DNA of 64,000 bases from an uncultured Lachnospiraceae bacterium (GCA_949051815.1 CARQVR010000011.1:5085-69084), one strand, 5' to 3'. Positions 9,267-18,453 are shown, numbered from the stretch's first letter. Notes: generated from the sequence alone by a model not told the origin. Translations and numbers: made by a program.

Positions 9267-10286
9267 ATGGCGAGAAGAAACAGAAGCAGTATCAGAAAAG
9301 AAAGAATTATCATGCTGGCGTCCTCGGTGTTCGTTCTGGCGGCGCTGACGGTGACCGGTGTTTATGTAAGAAACAACAACCGCGCGGAGAAGGAGGACTA
9401 TGTGGTGGACTTCGAGGCGCTGGAACAAAGCAGTACGGAGCTGGCGGAAAACATGGTGTCCGGCGAGGAGCTTGACACGCTTTTTGCAGGCGTCGGAACG
9501 GATGATCTGGACTATGACCCCAGCTTTCAGGAGGCCAATTCCCTGCACGTGGAAAACACGGAGACCGGATTGCAGACGGACAAGAAGTCCGGAAAGAACA
9601 GCACCGGAGCGAAAACCATTGAAGAAAAGGTAGAGGAAAAGAATCAGGAAGAGGAACAGGATAAGGAGAAAAACGAGAAGGCCGGACAGGCAAAGAAGAA
9701 TGAGCCGGAGAAAGACGATCCGGTAGAAAAATCCGCTGATGGAAAGAAGAGCGGTGCGGATAAGAGTAAAGAGGAAGAGGAAGCCGGTATGTTCGATGAG
9801 ACGGTGGACGATGTATTGAGCGACGAAGTGCAGGCGGAGGCGATTTCAACTACCGTACAGCCGGAACTTGATTTTAATGAGGAGGACGGGCTTGTATGGC
9901 CTATCGTGGGCGATGTCCTGATCAATTACAGCATGGATCAGACGATCTATTTTCCGACGCTTGACCAGTATAAATACAATCCTGCCATCGTCATTTCTGC
10001 CGCGCAGGGAGAGAATATTTCGGCGGCGGCGGACGGTCGTGTGACTTCTGTCAGCTATGATCCCGGCACAGGTAATACGGTGGTCATGGAGCTGGGTAAC
10101 GGCTATGAACTGACATACGGACAGCTCGAGAACATCACCGTATCCGAGGGCAGCTTCGTGCATGTGGGAGACGGCATCGGCACAGTGGCGGCGCCCACGA
10201 AATACTACAGTCTGGAAGGTACGAACGTGTACTTTAAGCTGACGAAGGACGGGGAGCCGGTGAACCCCATGAGCAGACTGCAGTAG
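9267..10286 (+). CDS. spoIIQ: SpoIIQ-like forespore engulfment protein, degenerate M23 domain
   Basis: SpoIIQ sits in the forespore membrane and joins SpoIIIAH across the intermembrane space during engulfment. One membrane segment near the N-terminus (IIMLASSVFVLAALTVTGVY) is followed by a long Lys/Glu-rich linker, then a LytM/M23 fold (ISAAADGRVTSVSYDPGTG, GNGYELTYGQLENITVSEG, GTNVYFKLTKDGEPVNP). The zinc ligands of active M23 peptidases (HxxxD and HxH) are missing: the HLHFE position reads NVYFKL. The domain is therefore probably structural, as in Bacillus SpoIIQ. The start at 9267 follows GGAGG at 9254-9258. It follows spoIID. Confidence 0.82.
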   Translation: MARRNRSSIRKERIIMLASSVFVLAALTVTGVYVRNNNRAEKEDYVVDFEALEQSSTELAENMVSGEELDTLFAGVGTDDLDYDPSFQEANSLHVENTETGLQTDKKSGKNSTGAKTIEEKVEEKNQEEEQDKEKNEKAGQAKKNEPEKDDPVEKSADGKKSGADKSKEEEEAGMFDETVDDVLSDEVQAEAISTTVQPELDFNEEDGLVWPIVGDVLINYSMDQTIYFPTLDQYKYNPAIVISAAQGENISAAADGRVTSVSYDPGTGNTVVMELGNGYELTYGQLENITVSEGSFVHVGDGIGTVAAPTKYYSLEGTNVYFKLTKDGEPVNPMSRLQ

Positions 10287-10365
10287 CAGGGAAAATGCGA
10301 AAAGAATATCCGAGAAGCGATATTCTGCAAATGGACAGAAAAACATGTTGTGCCGGAGGGACAAA

Positions 10366-11529
10366 ATGTTTATCATACACGGAAATATAAAGACCATGGA
10401 AGGGCGCGATTTCGCGGACGGATATGTGGAGATCCGGGACGGTAAGATTGCTGCGCTTGGAGAGATGAGGGGCTGTCCGGAAACGGAGGGACAGGTTCTT
10501 GACGTGCAGGGCAGTCTGGTAATGCCGGGTATCATCGAGGCGCACTGTCATATGGGAATCACCGAGGAGAAGAAGGGGATGGAGGGGGACGACTGCAACG
10601 AGAACGTAAACCCCGTTACGCCCTATCTGCGCGCCATCGACGCCATCAATCCCATGGACGCGGCATTCAGGGACGCGATGCAGGCGGGGATCACTTCCGC
10701 GATGATCGGACCCGGCAGCGCCAACGTGGTGGGCGGGCAGTTTGCCTTCGTGAAAACCCACGGCAGATGTATCGACGATATGATTGTAAAAGCGCCTGCG
10801 GCCATGAAGGTGGCGTTCGGGGAAAATCCGAAGGTGAATTATTCGGGGCAGGGGGTATCCCCCTCCACCCGGATGGCCATTGCCGCACTTTTGCGGGAAG
10901 AGCTGACTAAGGCTGTGGCGTACCGCAAGAAGCGGGAAAAGGACAGCGACGCGCAGATTGATTTCCGCTATGAGTGCTGGCTGCCGGTTCTTCGCGGAGA
11001 AATCCCGTTAAAGGCGCATGTGCACAGGGCCGACGATATTCTGACGGCTGTGCGCATCGCCAGGGAATTTCATCTGGGGATGACGCTGGACCATTGCAGC
11101 GAAGGGCATCTTATTATGGAGGAACTGGCGGCGGCGGGATTTCCCGCGATTGTCGGTCCCGATATGGCCAGCCGCAATAAGATTGAAGTGCAGAATATGG
11201 CCTTTAAGACGGCAGGACTTTTGTCGGGGCACGGGATTTTAACGGCCATCACCACGGATCATCCCGTCTCCAAAATACAGTTTTTGCCAATCTGTGCGGG
11301 GCTTGCGGTGAAAGCAGGCATGTCTCCGGAAGAAGGACTTTGCGCCATCACGATCAACGCGGCGAAAATCTGCGGTGTAGATGGGCGGGTGGGCAGCCTT
11401 GCACCGGGAAAGGACGCCGATATCGCAGTCTTTTCCGGAAACCCCACGGAAGTATTTACCAAAACGCTGTATACGCTCATTGACGGGGAGATTGTCTATT
11501 CATCGGAGAAAAGCGACACTTCTTTCTGA
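10366..11529 (+). CDS. Amidohydrolase, imidazolonepropionase-like
   Basis: A metal-dependent amidohydrolase of the imidazolonepropionase/dihydroorotase superfamily. The HxH metal motif is in GIIEAHCHMG (about residues 58-67). Further ligands are likely His in KAHVHRADD and LDHCSEGH, and Asp in TTDHPVS. The C-terminal beta-sandwich (GSLAPGKDADIAVFSGNP) is standard. GGAGG at 10355-10359 supports ATG 10366 over the in-frame ATG at 10345. Its substrate is not clear; no histidine-degradation genes are nearby. Confidence 0.88.
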   Translation: MFIIHGNIKTMEGRDFADGYVEIRDGKIAALGEMRGCPETEGQVLDVQGSLVMPGIIEAHCHMGITEEKKGMEGDDCNENVNPVTPYLRAIDAINPMDAAFRDAMQAGITSAMIGPGSANVVGGQFAFVKTHGRCIDDMIVKAPAAMKVAFGENPKVNYSGQGVSPSTRMAIAALLREELTKAVAYRKKREKDSDAQIDFRYECWLPVLRGEIPLKAHVHRADDILTAVRIAREFHLGMTLDHCSEGHLIMEELAAAGFPAIVGPDMASRNKIEVQNMAFKTAGLLSGHGILTAITTDHPVSKIQFLPICAGLAVKAGMSPEEGLCAITINAAKICGVDGRVGSLAPGKDADIAVFSGNPTEVFTKTLYTLIDGEIVYSSEKSDTSF

Positions 11530-11615
11530 AATGGCATCTGTTACTGCGGCCCAAAATGTGTTAAACTGAATAAGTAACGATTGCGGAGAGATAACGGATA
11601 ATCAGGAAATCAATT

Positions 11616-13211
11616 ATGCGAAAGAGTGGTATTTTTCTAAATATAACAGGCAGGATTCTCGTCCTTACCCTTCTGCTTACGTCTGTGACGGGCTGCGGCA
11701 GTCTGCAGGATTTTCAGGTGGATCAGATGTCCGGCAGGGAGGAGACGGACGAGTTTACCAGTCTCGGGCTTTCGCCGGAGTTTGACTATGAGGTGCCGGA
11801 GAGCCTGCCGAGTATTCTGGTGGATCAGGTAGGATATGCCGTTGGCAGTAAGAAAGTGGCTATGATAAGCGGAGAGACGCCGCCGGAGACCTTTTCGGTT
11901 CTGGATGCAGCCACCGACAGGGAAGTATATACAGGCCGGATAGAGAGTAAGGGGTACGATCCTTCCGTAAATGCTTTTATCAGTTATGCGGATTTTACGG
12001 ATTTTCATACGGTGGGAACCTATTACATACAGGCGGCTTCGATTGGCCGTTCCTACGATTTTGAGATCGTCGAAGAGCCTTACAAAGCGCTTCTGACCAA
12101 GGTGTTTAAACAGTATTATTTTAACAGATGCGGCCTGACCCTCTCTTCTGAGCTTGCCGGAGATGCAGCGCACAATGCCTGCCATTCCAGAGAAGCGCAG
12201 ATGAAAGAGGAGGCCATGATTAAACTGGATGTGTCGGGCGGCTGGCATGTGGACGAGATCGGCAGCCGGGATGTGGCAAGAGGCTGTCAGGCAGCCAATA
12301 CGCTTCTGCTGGCCTACGAGCTTTACCCTGACGATTTGGGCGACGATATGGGAATACCGGAGAGCGGAAACGGGATCCCCGACGTGCTGGACGAGGTAAA
12401 GTATGAGATCGACTGGCTTCTCAAGATGCAGGACACCAAGAGCGGGGCGGTCTATGCTTCCGTCAGCTCCGTGGACAATAAGAATGCGGGCTATATTCTT
12501 TATATAGACGGGATTACCATGGAAGCGACCATTCATTTTGCGGCGACGATGGCCAAATTCAGCTATCTGTATCAGAACTATGACAGAGAGTTTGCGACCC
12601 TGTGCTTACAGGCTTCGGACAGGGCTTACCGGTATGCGGAGAATTATCTGGCGGACGTATCGGATAAGCAGTATTTCTTTGCGGCGGCGGAGCTTTACCG
12701 CGCTACGGGCGGCTACCGGTATCACGGCGTGGTCAAGTCCTACCTGTCCCAGAATCCGGACCCGGATCTGGAAGATGACTATGCGTTCTGGGGATGTGTG
12801 ACGTATCTTTCCACGAAACAAAAGGTGGATGTGGATTTGTGCGAAGCCGTGACGCAGAATTTGATGCGCAAGGGGGAAACCATTTCCTATGCCTCCAAGG
12901 ATTCCAAGCTTCTGGTGAACACGGATGAAAAGCAGGGCGGCAATGCCGGACTTTTGCGGGATATGGCGAGACTGGCTGTGGTGGATCACATTATCACCAA
13001 CCATGAGTATGCGACGGTGCTGGAAAATCATATTCACTATATGCTGGGACGTAATTTGCAGTCCGTTTCCTACCTTGACGGCGTGGGCGGACGCAATTAC
13101 CGGGATGTGGATGCGAGTCTGGGGATTATGAATCAGGTAGATCAGAACGCAGAGCTGCTGCTTTTGTTCGCCGCTATTATGGACGACGAGCTGGTGGTGG
13201 GGGAGGAATAA
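11616..13211 (+). CDS. GH9-like lipoprotein, catalytic residues apparently lost
   Basis: A lipoprotein signal (LLLTSVTGCGS) precedes an N-terminal Ig-like CelD_N domain (PSILVDQVGYAVGSKKVAMI, about residues 67-86) and an (alpha/alpha)6 domain of glycoside hydrolase family 9. Family landmarks remain (ESGNGIPDVLDEVKYEIDWL, KMQDTKSGAVY, HYMLGRN). However, the DAGD motif carrying the catalytic base reads HVDEIGSRD (about residue 207), and the C-terminal NE with the acid Glu reads NQ (GIMNQVDQN, about residue 502). The HHR loop is also missing. It may be a binding protein or an enzyme with altered chemistry rather than a cellulase. The gene is full length with no frameshift. Confidence 0.8.
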   Translation: MRKSGIFLNITGRILVLTLLLTSVTGCGSLQDFQVDQMSGREETDEFTSLGLSPEFDYEVPESLPSILVDQVGYAVGSKKVAMISGETPPETFSVLDAATDREVYTGRIESKGYDPSVNAFISYADFTDFHTVGTYYIQAASIGRSYDFEIVEEPYKALLTKVFKQYYFNRCGLTLSSELAGDAAHNACHSREAQMKEEAMIKLDVSGGWHVDEIGSRDVARGCQAANTLLLAYELYPDDLGDDMGIPESGNGIPDVLDEVKYEIDWLLKMQDTKSGAVYASVSSVDNKNAGYILYIDGITMEATIHFAATMAKFSYLYQNYDREFATLCLQASDRAYRYAENYLADVSDKQYFFAAAELYRATGGYRYHGVVKSYLSQNPDPDLEDDYAFWGCVTYLSTKQKVDVDLCEAVTQNLMRKGETISYASKDSKLLVNTDEKQGGNAGLLRDMARLAVVDHIITNHEYATVLENHIHYMLGRNLQSVSYLDGVGGRNYRDVDASLGIMNQVDQNAELLLLFAAIMDDELVVGEE

Positions 13212-13234
13212 ATAATAAACAGCGAAGGTCAGAT

Positions 13235-13969
13235 CTACACGAGTGATTTATTTTTGAAGTACATTTCCCTGATGACAGCAAGCACCGTGTCGTCGATGCG
13301 GCGTTTCTGGTCTTTGTCGAGGTCTTTTATGTAGATGGGTTTGCCGTATTCGATGACGACATGGGTCTTTTTGATCTTCGGCAGGTGGGCCTCCCAGACC
13401 TGGTCGGCATTGTTGATGCTCATAGGGATAATGGGACAGCCTGATTTCTCGGCGATTTTAAAACTGCCGCCGCGGAAGGGAAGAAAAGTGTCCGGCTCGG
13501 TACTGCGGCTCCCCTCGGGGAAGATGCAGATAGAGATACCGGAATTTACTTTTTCTACTGCTGCCAGAATGGTTTTCATGCCCTGCCGGAGGTCTTTTCT
13601 GTCAAGAAAGAGACAGTGCAGGTTCTTCATCCAGGTGGAGAGAAGCGGCACTTTCAACATACCGATTTTTGCGATATATCCTGTGAGTCTGGGAACGCGC
13701 ACATAGGTCATGACGATATCGAAATAGCTCCGATGGTTCCCGATATACAGTACGGGCGTATCTTTGGGCACATTCTCCTCGCCGATCACCGTGACGGTCA
13801 CGCCCGAAAGAAAGAGGACACAGCGAAAAGCCCAGTTTACAATGGACAGAGAGCTTTTGTCCCTGGCAGCCGGATTGCATTTTCCGAGGAAATATTCAAC
13901 GATTAAAATGGGAATGCTGAAAATCAGGAACAGGACAACAAAAGTAGCAACCAGTATCAGACGTATCAT
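13235..13969 (-). CDS. plsC: 1-acyl-glycerol-3-phosphate acyltransferase
   Basis: PlsC adds the second acyl chain to lysophosphatidic acid in phospholipid synthesis at the membrane. The catalytic HX4D motif is NHRSYFD (about residues 74-80) and the substrate motif is FPEGSRS. An N-terminal hydrophobic helix (LILVATFVVLFLIFSIPILI) anchors it. The start at 13969 has an AAAGG ribosome site 8 bases away; an in-frame upstream ATG at 14035 lacks one. It is convergent with the GH9-like gene, the stops being 24 bases apart. Confidence 0.92.
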   Translation of the reverse strand: MIRLILVATFVVLFLIFSIPILIVEYFLGKCNPAARDKSSLSIVNWAFRCVLFLSGVTVTVIGEENVPKDTPVLYIGNHRSYFDIVMTYVRVPRLTGYIAKIGMLKVPLLSTWMKNLHCLFLDRKDLRQGMKTILAAVEKVNSGISICIFPEGSRSTEPDTFLPFRGGSFKIAEKSGCPIIPMSINNADQVWEAHLPKIKKTHVVIEYGKPIYIKDLDKDQKRRIDDTVLAVIREMYFKNKSLV

Positions 13970-14103
13970 AAGGAAAACCTTTCTGTATTTGTAATTATGG
14001 GGACTTGCGACGATCCCTGCTACTAAGTATAGCATTATTCTATAGGAATAGACAATGCCTTCGCATAATAAATTAGATAATAAGAGAATATGCGGAGGAA
14101 ATT

Positions 14104-14532
14104 ATGGCCGGATTAAGCGAGTATCAGAGGAGAATGGTGAGCATAGGACTGGTGTGTCTTTTGTGCTTTGCGGTGTACTCCTGCGGAAAAAAACAGGATC
14201 CGATGGAAAAGATCAAGGACCTGGAATACACGGTGATAGCGGAGGACAACATACCTGAGGAGCTTCTTTCAAAGATTGAGGAGCGCAAAGAGGAGGCTTT
14301 CAAGCTGACCTTTGAGGATCAGGGTTTTCTCTATATCTGCGTGGGGTACGGGATGCAGCAGACAGGCGGTTACAGCATTGCGGTGAACGCGTTGTATGAG
14401 ACGGCGAATGCGGTCTATATCGACACCAATCTCATAGGGCCGTCCCCTGAGGAAAAAAAGAATCCGGCGGCGAGCTACCCTTATGTGGTGGTGAAAGCGG
14501 AGTTTTTGCAAAAGCCGGTGGTGTTTGACTGA
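14104..14532 (+). CDS. PrcB-domain lipoprotein
   Basis: A small lipoprotein with a lipobox-like LLCFAVYSC and a PrcB_C-like domain (GYGMQQTGGYSIAVNALYET, then PSPEEKKN and SYPYVVVKAE). PrcB was first described as a partner of a spirochaete surface protease complex; the role in Clostridia is unknown. GGAGGAAATT precedes the ATG. pyrC begins 60 bases downstream, so the two could share a transcript. Confidence 0.75.
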   Translation: MAGLSEYQRRMVSIGLVCLLCFAVYSCGKKQDPMEKIKDLEYTVIAEDNIPEELLSKIEERKEEAFKLTFEDQGFLYICVGYGMQQTGGYSIAVNALYETANAVYIDTNLIGPSPEEKKNPAASYPYVVVKAEFLQKPVVFD

Positions 14533-14591
14533 GGCTGAATTGCAAAAAAGATGTTACGGACAGGCGAAACAGGAAGGACGAGGAAGATACG

Positions 14592-15884
14592 ATGCTTTTA
14601 TTGAAAAACGGATATATGACAGATCCCGCATCAGGGACAGAAGGATACAGGGATATTCTGATTGACACGGACAGCGGAAAAATTGTGAAAATCGTGCCGC
14701 AGGGTGCGCCTGTCTGCGAGAATACGGTCTGCGACGGTTTTGTTGAGGATATTGACTTAAAAGGTCAAATTGTGGCGCCGGGTCTGGTGGATGTGCATGT
14801 ACATTTCCGCGACCCGGGGTTTACCCATAAGGAGGACATTCATACCGGGGCGGCTGCGGCGGCCAGGGGCGGTTTTACTTCCGTGGTGCTGATGGCAAAT
14901 ACAAAACCGGCTGTGGACAATAGCGAAACGCTGGCGTATGTGCTGAACAAAGGGAAAGAGACGGGTATTCATGTGCATACCTGCGCCAACGTGACAAAAG
15001 GGCTTCTGGGAAAAGAACTGACCGATATGGAGCGATTGAGTGAGCAGGGGGCAGCAGGTTTTACGGACGACGGCATCCCGCTGATGGATGAGTCCCTTTT
15101 GCGGGCGGCTTTGCAGAGAGCGGCGAAGTGTGGGAAGCCGGTCAGTCTCCACGAGGAAAATCCGGCTTTGATTGCCAACAATGGCGTGAATGCCGGAAAG
15201 GCGGCAGCCCATTACGGAATAGGCGGCTCGCCCAGAGAGGCGGAAATCTCCATGGTGGAGCGGGATCTGCGGATAGCCGCACAGGAGGAAGCCGATCTTT
15301 CCATCCAGCATATCAGCACGAAGGAGGCGGTGGAGCTGGTGCGGCAGGCGAAAAAGAAGAGCAGCCACATCTTTGCGGAAGCGGCGCCCCATCATTTTAC
15401 CCTGACGCAGGAGGCTGTGATCCGCTATGGAACACTGGCAAAGATGAACCCGCCTCTTCGGGAGGAGGCGGACCGTCTGGCAGTCATAGAAGGCTTGCGG
15501 GATGGGACGATTGACATGATAGCCACTGACCATGCGCCGCACAGCGCGGAGGAGAAGGCGAAGCCTCTGACGGAAGCGCCCAGCGGCATTGTCGGTCTGG
15601 AGACGGCACTGTCTCTGGGGATTCGGGAACTGGTGGACAAGGGGTACCTTTCCATGATGGAGCTGATAGAGAAGATGAGCCTTGCCCCCGCGAAGCTGTA
15701 TCGTCTTGCGGCAGGGTATCTGAGAGAGGGCGGTCCTGCGGATCTGGTGGTCTTTGATCCGAAGAGAGAATGGGTGGTGCGGGATTTCGCGTCAAAAGCG
15801 GCAAACTCGCCCTTTGTGGGGGAGACGATGCCGGGGGTGGTCAGCTATACCATATGCGGCGGGAAAATTGTGTACCGCGGTTGA
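14592..15884 (+). CDS. pyrC: Dihydroorotase
   Basis: PyrC closes carbamoyl aspartate to dihydroorotate, the third step of de novo UMP synthesis. The zinc motif DVHVHFRDPGFTHKED (about residues 64-79) has the HxH ligands and the substrate-binding Arg. His ligands continue in SLHEENP and IQHISTKE, and the catalytic Asp is in ATDHAPHS. Length (430) is normal for class I. pyrK and pyrD lie 5 kb further on in the same direction; the genes between are unrelated. Confidence 0.96.
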   Translation: MLLLKNGYMTDPASGTEGYRDILIDTDSGKIVKIVPQGAPVCENTVCDGFVEDIDLKGQIVAPGLVDVHVHFRDPGFTHKEDIHTGAAAAARGGFTSVVLMANTKPAVDNSETLAYVLNKGKETGIHVHTCANVTKGLLGKELTDMERLSEQGAAGFTDDGIPLMDESLLRAALQRAAKCGKPVSLHEENPALIANNGVNAGKAAAHYGIGGSPREAEISMVERDLRIAAQEEADLSIQHISTKEAVELVRQAKKKSSHIFAEAAPHHFTLTQEAVIRYGTLAKMNPPLREEADRLAVIEGLRDGTIDMIATDHAPHSAEEKAKPLTEAPSGIVGLETALSLGIRELVDKGYLSMMELIEKMSLAPAKLYRLAAGYLREGGPADLVVFDPKREWVVRDFASKAANSPFVGETMPGVVSYTICGGKIVYRG

Positions 15885-16039
15885 AACGGTATGGAGCGGA
15901 CATGAGATATTCGCATAGATAACAGGAATGGTCGGGAACAGAGTGAATCTGTTTCCGATTTTTAGTATGAGGGTAAGAGACTGCCAACACCATACAGAAA
16001 GGGGAGCGATCAGAATTTGTAAACGCTTGGAGGTTTATC

Positions 16040-16068
16040 TTGTAATGAAAAAAAGAATGTGTTAGAAT
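16040..16068 (+). promoter_or_regulatory. Housekeeping promoter ahead of a structured RNA
   Basis: TTGTAA (16040-16045), a 17-base spacer and TAGAAT (16063-16068). The expected start is near 16075, exactly where the paired 5' end of the candidate RNA begins. Confidence 0.6.
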
Positions 16069-16074
16069 GATTCC

Positions 16075-16230
16075 AAGCAAAGAACAAATCTAAGAATCTT
16101 ATGATATCTTATGGGCGTGTCTATAAGCCCCGGATTTCATCCGAGCATGTCAGGTATATAAAACCTGCGGCTCCATGAAAATCCGTTTCTGCGTGGAGCC
16201 GTCTCCACAGGAACTCCTTGCTTACAACTT
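16075..16230 (+). ncRNA. Candidate structured RNA between pyrC and the Rpn gene
   Basis: This 156-base stretch can fold into an outer stem (AAGCAA 16075-16080 with TTGCTT 16218-16223) enclosing four successive hairpins. These are CTTAT/ATAAG (16108-16112/16123-16127), CGGAT/ATCCG with a 3-base loop (16131-16143), CAGGT/ACCTG (16151-16155/16163-16167) and CGGCTCCA/TGGAGCCG (16168-16175/16194-16201). It has its own promoter. I could not match it to 6S, SRP, tmRNA, a T-box or a known riboswitch. It could be a free RNA or the leader of the downstream nuclease gene. It occupies most of the 421-base gap 15885-16305. Confidence 0.4.
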
Positions 16231-16273
16231 AATAACCGCGGGGAGGGGCAGAAGCGTTTTAGGAAGAGCGGAG

Positions 16274-16302
16274 CCCTCTCCGGCATTAACAGAAAGAGAG
16301 GG
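16274..16302 (+). promoter_or_regulatory. Hairpin covering the ribosome site of the Rpn-family gene
   Basis: CCCTCTC (16274-16280) pairs with GAGAGGG (16296-16302), which is the Shine-Dalgarno sequence of the gene starting at 16306. This could lower translation of the nuclease. Confidence 0.45.
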
Positions 16303-16305
16303 TAT

Positions 16306-17280
16306 ATGATGGAACAGAAGACAACCAGTGTGAAAACAGAAGAACAACCGCATATTTTGCAGGACTATTTTTTTAATCTAAGCGATTTTGCCCTGTTTTT
16401 ATCGGTCATGAAGGTAAAGAAAGCCTATAAGGATGTGCTCAGTATTATACTGGATGAACCAGACTTAAAGCTAAAGGAAGTTAAGGCAGAGCAGGTCGTT
16501 TTAAATGAATCGGGGATGCGTGCCATACGTCTGGATGCATGGGCGAAGGATACAAAGAACAGACAGTTTGACATGGAGATGCAAAACGATACGAAGGGGG
16601 ATGATGTGCGAAAAAGGTCCCGGTTTTATCAGGGGATGCTGGATACTCCGATTTTAAAAGCGGGAAAGAAGACCCGTTACAGACACTTACCCTCGACGGT
16701 GATCATCTTCATTACACAGGAAGATATTTTCGGAAAGGATCTGGCGATGTATACGTTCTGTGAACGCTGTGACGAGATGCCTGATCTGCGGTTGGGAGAT
16801 GGGACACGTAAAATATTTCTGAATATGGAGAGTAAGAACGGAAGAGCGGAGCTGGTAAGTCTGCTGCAATACATGAAGAATACCACGCTGGATAACGAGG
16901 ATGTCACGATGAAGGATGAGCGCATTTTAGAGCTTGACAAAATTGTGCGCAAGGTAAAGGAATCAGAGGAATGGGAGGCTGTGAAAATGAACATTTATCA
17001 GATGGGCATAGCGAAGGGAGAGGAGCTTGGCTTACAGCATGGAATGGAGAAAGGCATAGAAAAGGGCATAGAAAAAGGTATAGAAAAAGGGATGAAGAAG
17101 GGCATAAAACAGGGCAGGCTGAATACGCTGGTCAGAGCAGTAGAGTCTGCCATGAAAAACTTTAACCTTAATCTGCAGCAGGCGTGCGAGGGACTTGAGA
17201 CATCTGTAGAAGAGTATGAGAAGGCAAAACAGACGATTGCACTGTGGGAAAAGAATGAGGCAGGCGGAAAGGGTGAATGA
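16306..17280 (+). CDS. Rpn-family PD-(D/E)XK nuclease/putative transposase
   Basis: Rpn (YhgA-like) proteins are PD-(D/E)XK nucleases that promote recombination and are spread by horizontal transfer. The N-terminal nuclease region shows the conserved RLDAWAKD (Asp) and FDMEMQND (ExQ-type motif), then the RSRFYQGMLD segment typical of the family. The C-terminal third is charged and contains the short tandem repeat GIEKGIEKGIEKG, a common and variable feature of the group. A second ATG at 16309 is possible. It is part of the cargo splitting the pyr genes. Confidence 0.85.
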   Translation: MMEQKTTSVKTEEQPHILQDYFFNLSDFALFLSVMKVKKAYKDVLSIILDEPDLKLKEVKAEQVVLNESGMRAIRLDAWAKDTKNRQFDMEMQNDTKGDDVRKRSRFYQGMLDTPILKAGKKTRYRHLPSTVIIFITQEDIFGKDLAMYTFCERCDEMPDLRLGDGTRKIFLNMESKNGRAELVSLLQYMKNTTLDNEDVTMKDERILELDKIVRKVKESEEWEAVKMNIYQMGIAKGEELGLQHGMEKGIEKGIEKGIEKGMKKGIKQGRLNTLVRAVESAMKNFNLNLQQACEGLETSVEEYEKAKQTIALWEKNEAGGKGE

Positions 17281-17281
17281 T

Positions 17282-17944
17282 ATGCAGGAAAGCTACAATG
17301 ATATCAGGATTGAAAACGAAACGCGGGGGGATTTCGGGGAAGTGGAGGCGCTGACGAGAAGAGCCTTCTGGAATGTGCATGTTCCCGGATGCGAGGAACA
17401 TTACCTCGCCCATATCCTGCGGGAGCATGAGGACTTTATACCAGAGCTTGATTTTGTGGCCAAAACCGCAGACGGTAATATTGTGGGGAATGTGATGTAC
17501 ACAAAAGCGAAGCTTATTGATGAGGCGGGAAAGGAGATGACAGCGCTTACCTTCGGACCGTTCAGCGTTCATCCCGATTACCAGCGCAGAGGAATCGGAA
17601 AGCGGCTGCTGGAGCACAGCTTTCAAAAGGCGGAAGCGATGGGATATCGCGTGATTGTGATATTTGGTGATCCGGGCAACTATGTGGCGAGAGGTTTCCA
17701 GAGCTGTCAAAAGTTCAGGGTCAGCGCTCCGGACGGGAAATATCCTGCTGCCATGCTTGTGAAAGAGCTGCGGGAAGGGGCTTTGAGCGGTAAACGGTGG
17801 ATTTATCAGGAAAGCCCCGCCTATGTATACGACAGCGCAGATGCGGCAGAGTTCGACAAAGGGTTTGCGTTTTTGAAGAAGGAATGGCAGCCGGGGCAGG
17901 AGGTATTCTATATCCTCAGCCATGCTGTGATGCGTGAGGAGTAG
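17282..17944 (+). CDS. GNAT-family N-acetyltransferase (YhbS-like)
   Basis: A GNAT acetyltransferase that would use acetyl-CoA to modify an amine on an unknown target. Motif A is clear (FGPFSVHPDYQRRGIGKRLL, the acetyl-CoA pyrophosphate loop being RRGIGKR, near residue 100), followed by GYRVIVIFGDPGNYVARGF. The ATG at 17282 directly follows the preceding stop; upstream starts would overlap that gene. Confidence 0.88.
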   Translation: MQESYNDIRIENETRGDFGEVEALTRRAFWNVHVPGCEEHYLAHILREHEDFIPELDFVAKTADGNIVGNVMYTKAKLIDEAGKEMTALTFGPFSVHPDYQRRGIGKRLLEHSFQKAEAMGYRVIVIFGDPGNYVARGFQSCQKFRVSAPDGKYPAAMLVKELREGALSGKRWIYQESPAYVYDSADAAEFDKGFAFLKKEWQPGQEVFYILSHAVMREE

Positions 17945-18004
17945 GGCAGGCCGGTCCGACCCGGAGCGGAACGGTCAGCCGGACCGCCGATATGAGAGAA
18001 TGCG

Positions 18005-18046
18005 AAAAAAGCGGTCAGGATTTTGAAGAATTACGAATCCGGCCGC
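18005..18046 (-). terminator. Intrinsic terminator of the XRE regulator gene
   Basis: On the minus strand a GCGGCC/GACCGC-type stem (18011-18046) is followed by TTTTTT (complement of 18005-18010), about 50 bases after the regulator's stop codon. Confidence 0.7.
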
Positions 18047-18093
18047 CTGTTATGAAAATGGATATGTCTTCTGCCATGTTCTGTCAGCGATCC

Positions 18094-18453
18094 TTAAGTC
18101 GCCCTGTTGACAGAATTTCTGAGCGTCAGCAGTTCATAATAATCTAAGAGAGCGGCCGTGTTGTGGCGGTCCAGCTCCAGTGTCGCATTCATAAGGTCGC
18201 TGACGGTATAATCGGCGGAAAGACGCTTATTCAACGTGCTGATACTTGCACGATATCCGGTCCGCTGTAAGAGAAAATCCGTGGACACGTCGTAAAAGTC
18301 CGCAAGTTTAATCAGCGTGTTGAGATCGGGTGTGTGTACACCCTTTTCGTAGTTGGAAACAGTTGCCACAGTCACGTTCAGATAGGCGGCAATTTCCTTT
18401 TGCAGATAACCTCTTTCTTTTCGCAGTTTACCGAGAAATTCACCAAATTCCAT
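18094..18453 (-). CDS. XRE-family helix-turn-helix regulator
   Basis: A small DNA-binding protein. The N-terminal HTH_3 domain is FGEFLGKLRKERGYLQKEIA then LNVTVATVSNYEKG and TPDLNTLIKLADFYDVSTDF. The C-terminal 50 residues have no recognised domain. ATG 18453 has GGAG 6-7 bases upstream; longer in-frame starts (18465, 18543) are possible but lack sites. It is divergent from the DUF3795 gene. Its targets are unknown. Confidence 0.88.
   Translation of the reverse strand: MEFGEFLGKLRKERGYLQKEIAAYLNVTVATVSNYEKGVHTPDLNTLIKLADFYDVSTDFLLQRTGYRASISTLNKRLSADYTVSDLMNATLELDRHNTAALLDYYELLTLRNSVNRAT

Noticed and set aside
16231..16262. T-box-like ACCGCGG near the Rpn gene
   Set aside because: The conserved T-box stretch before ACCGCGG is absent, no specifier stem or matching terminator was found, and the downstream gene is not an amino-acid gene.
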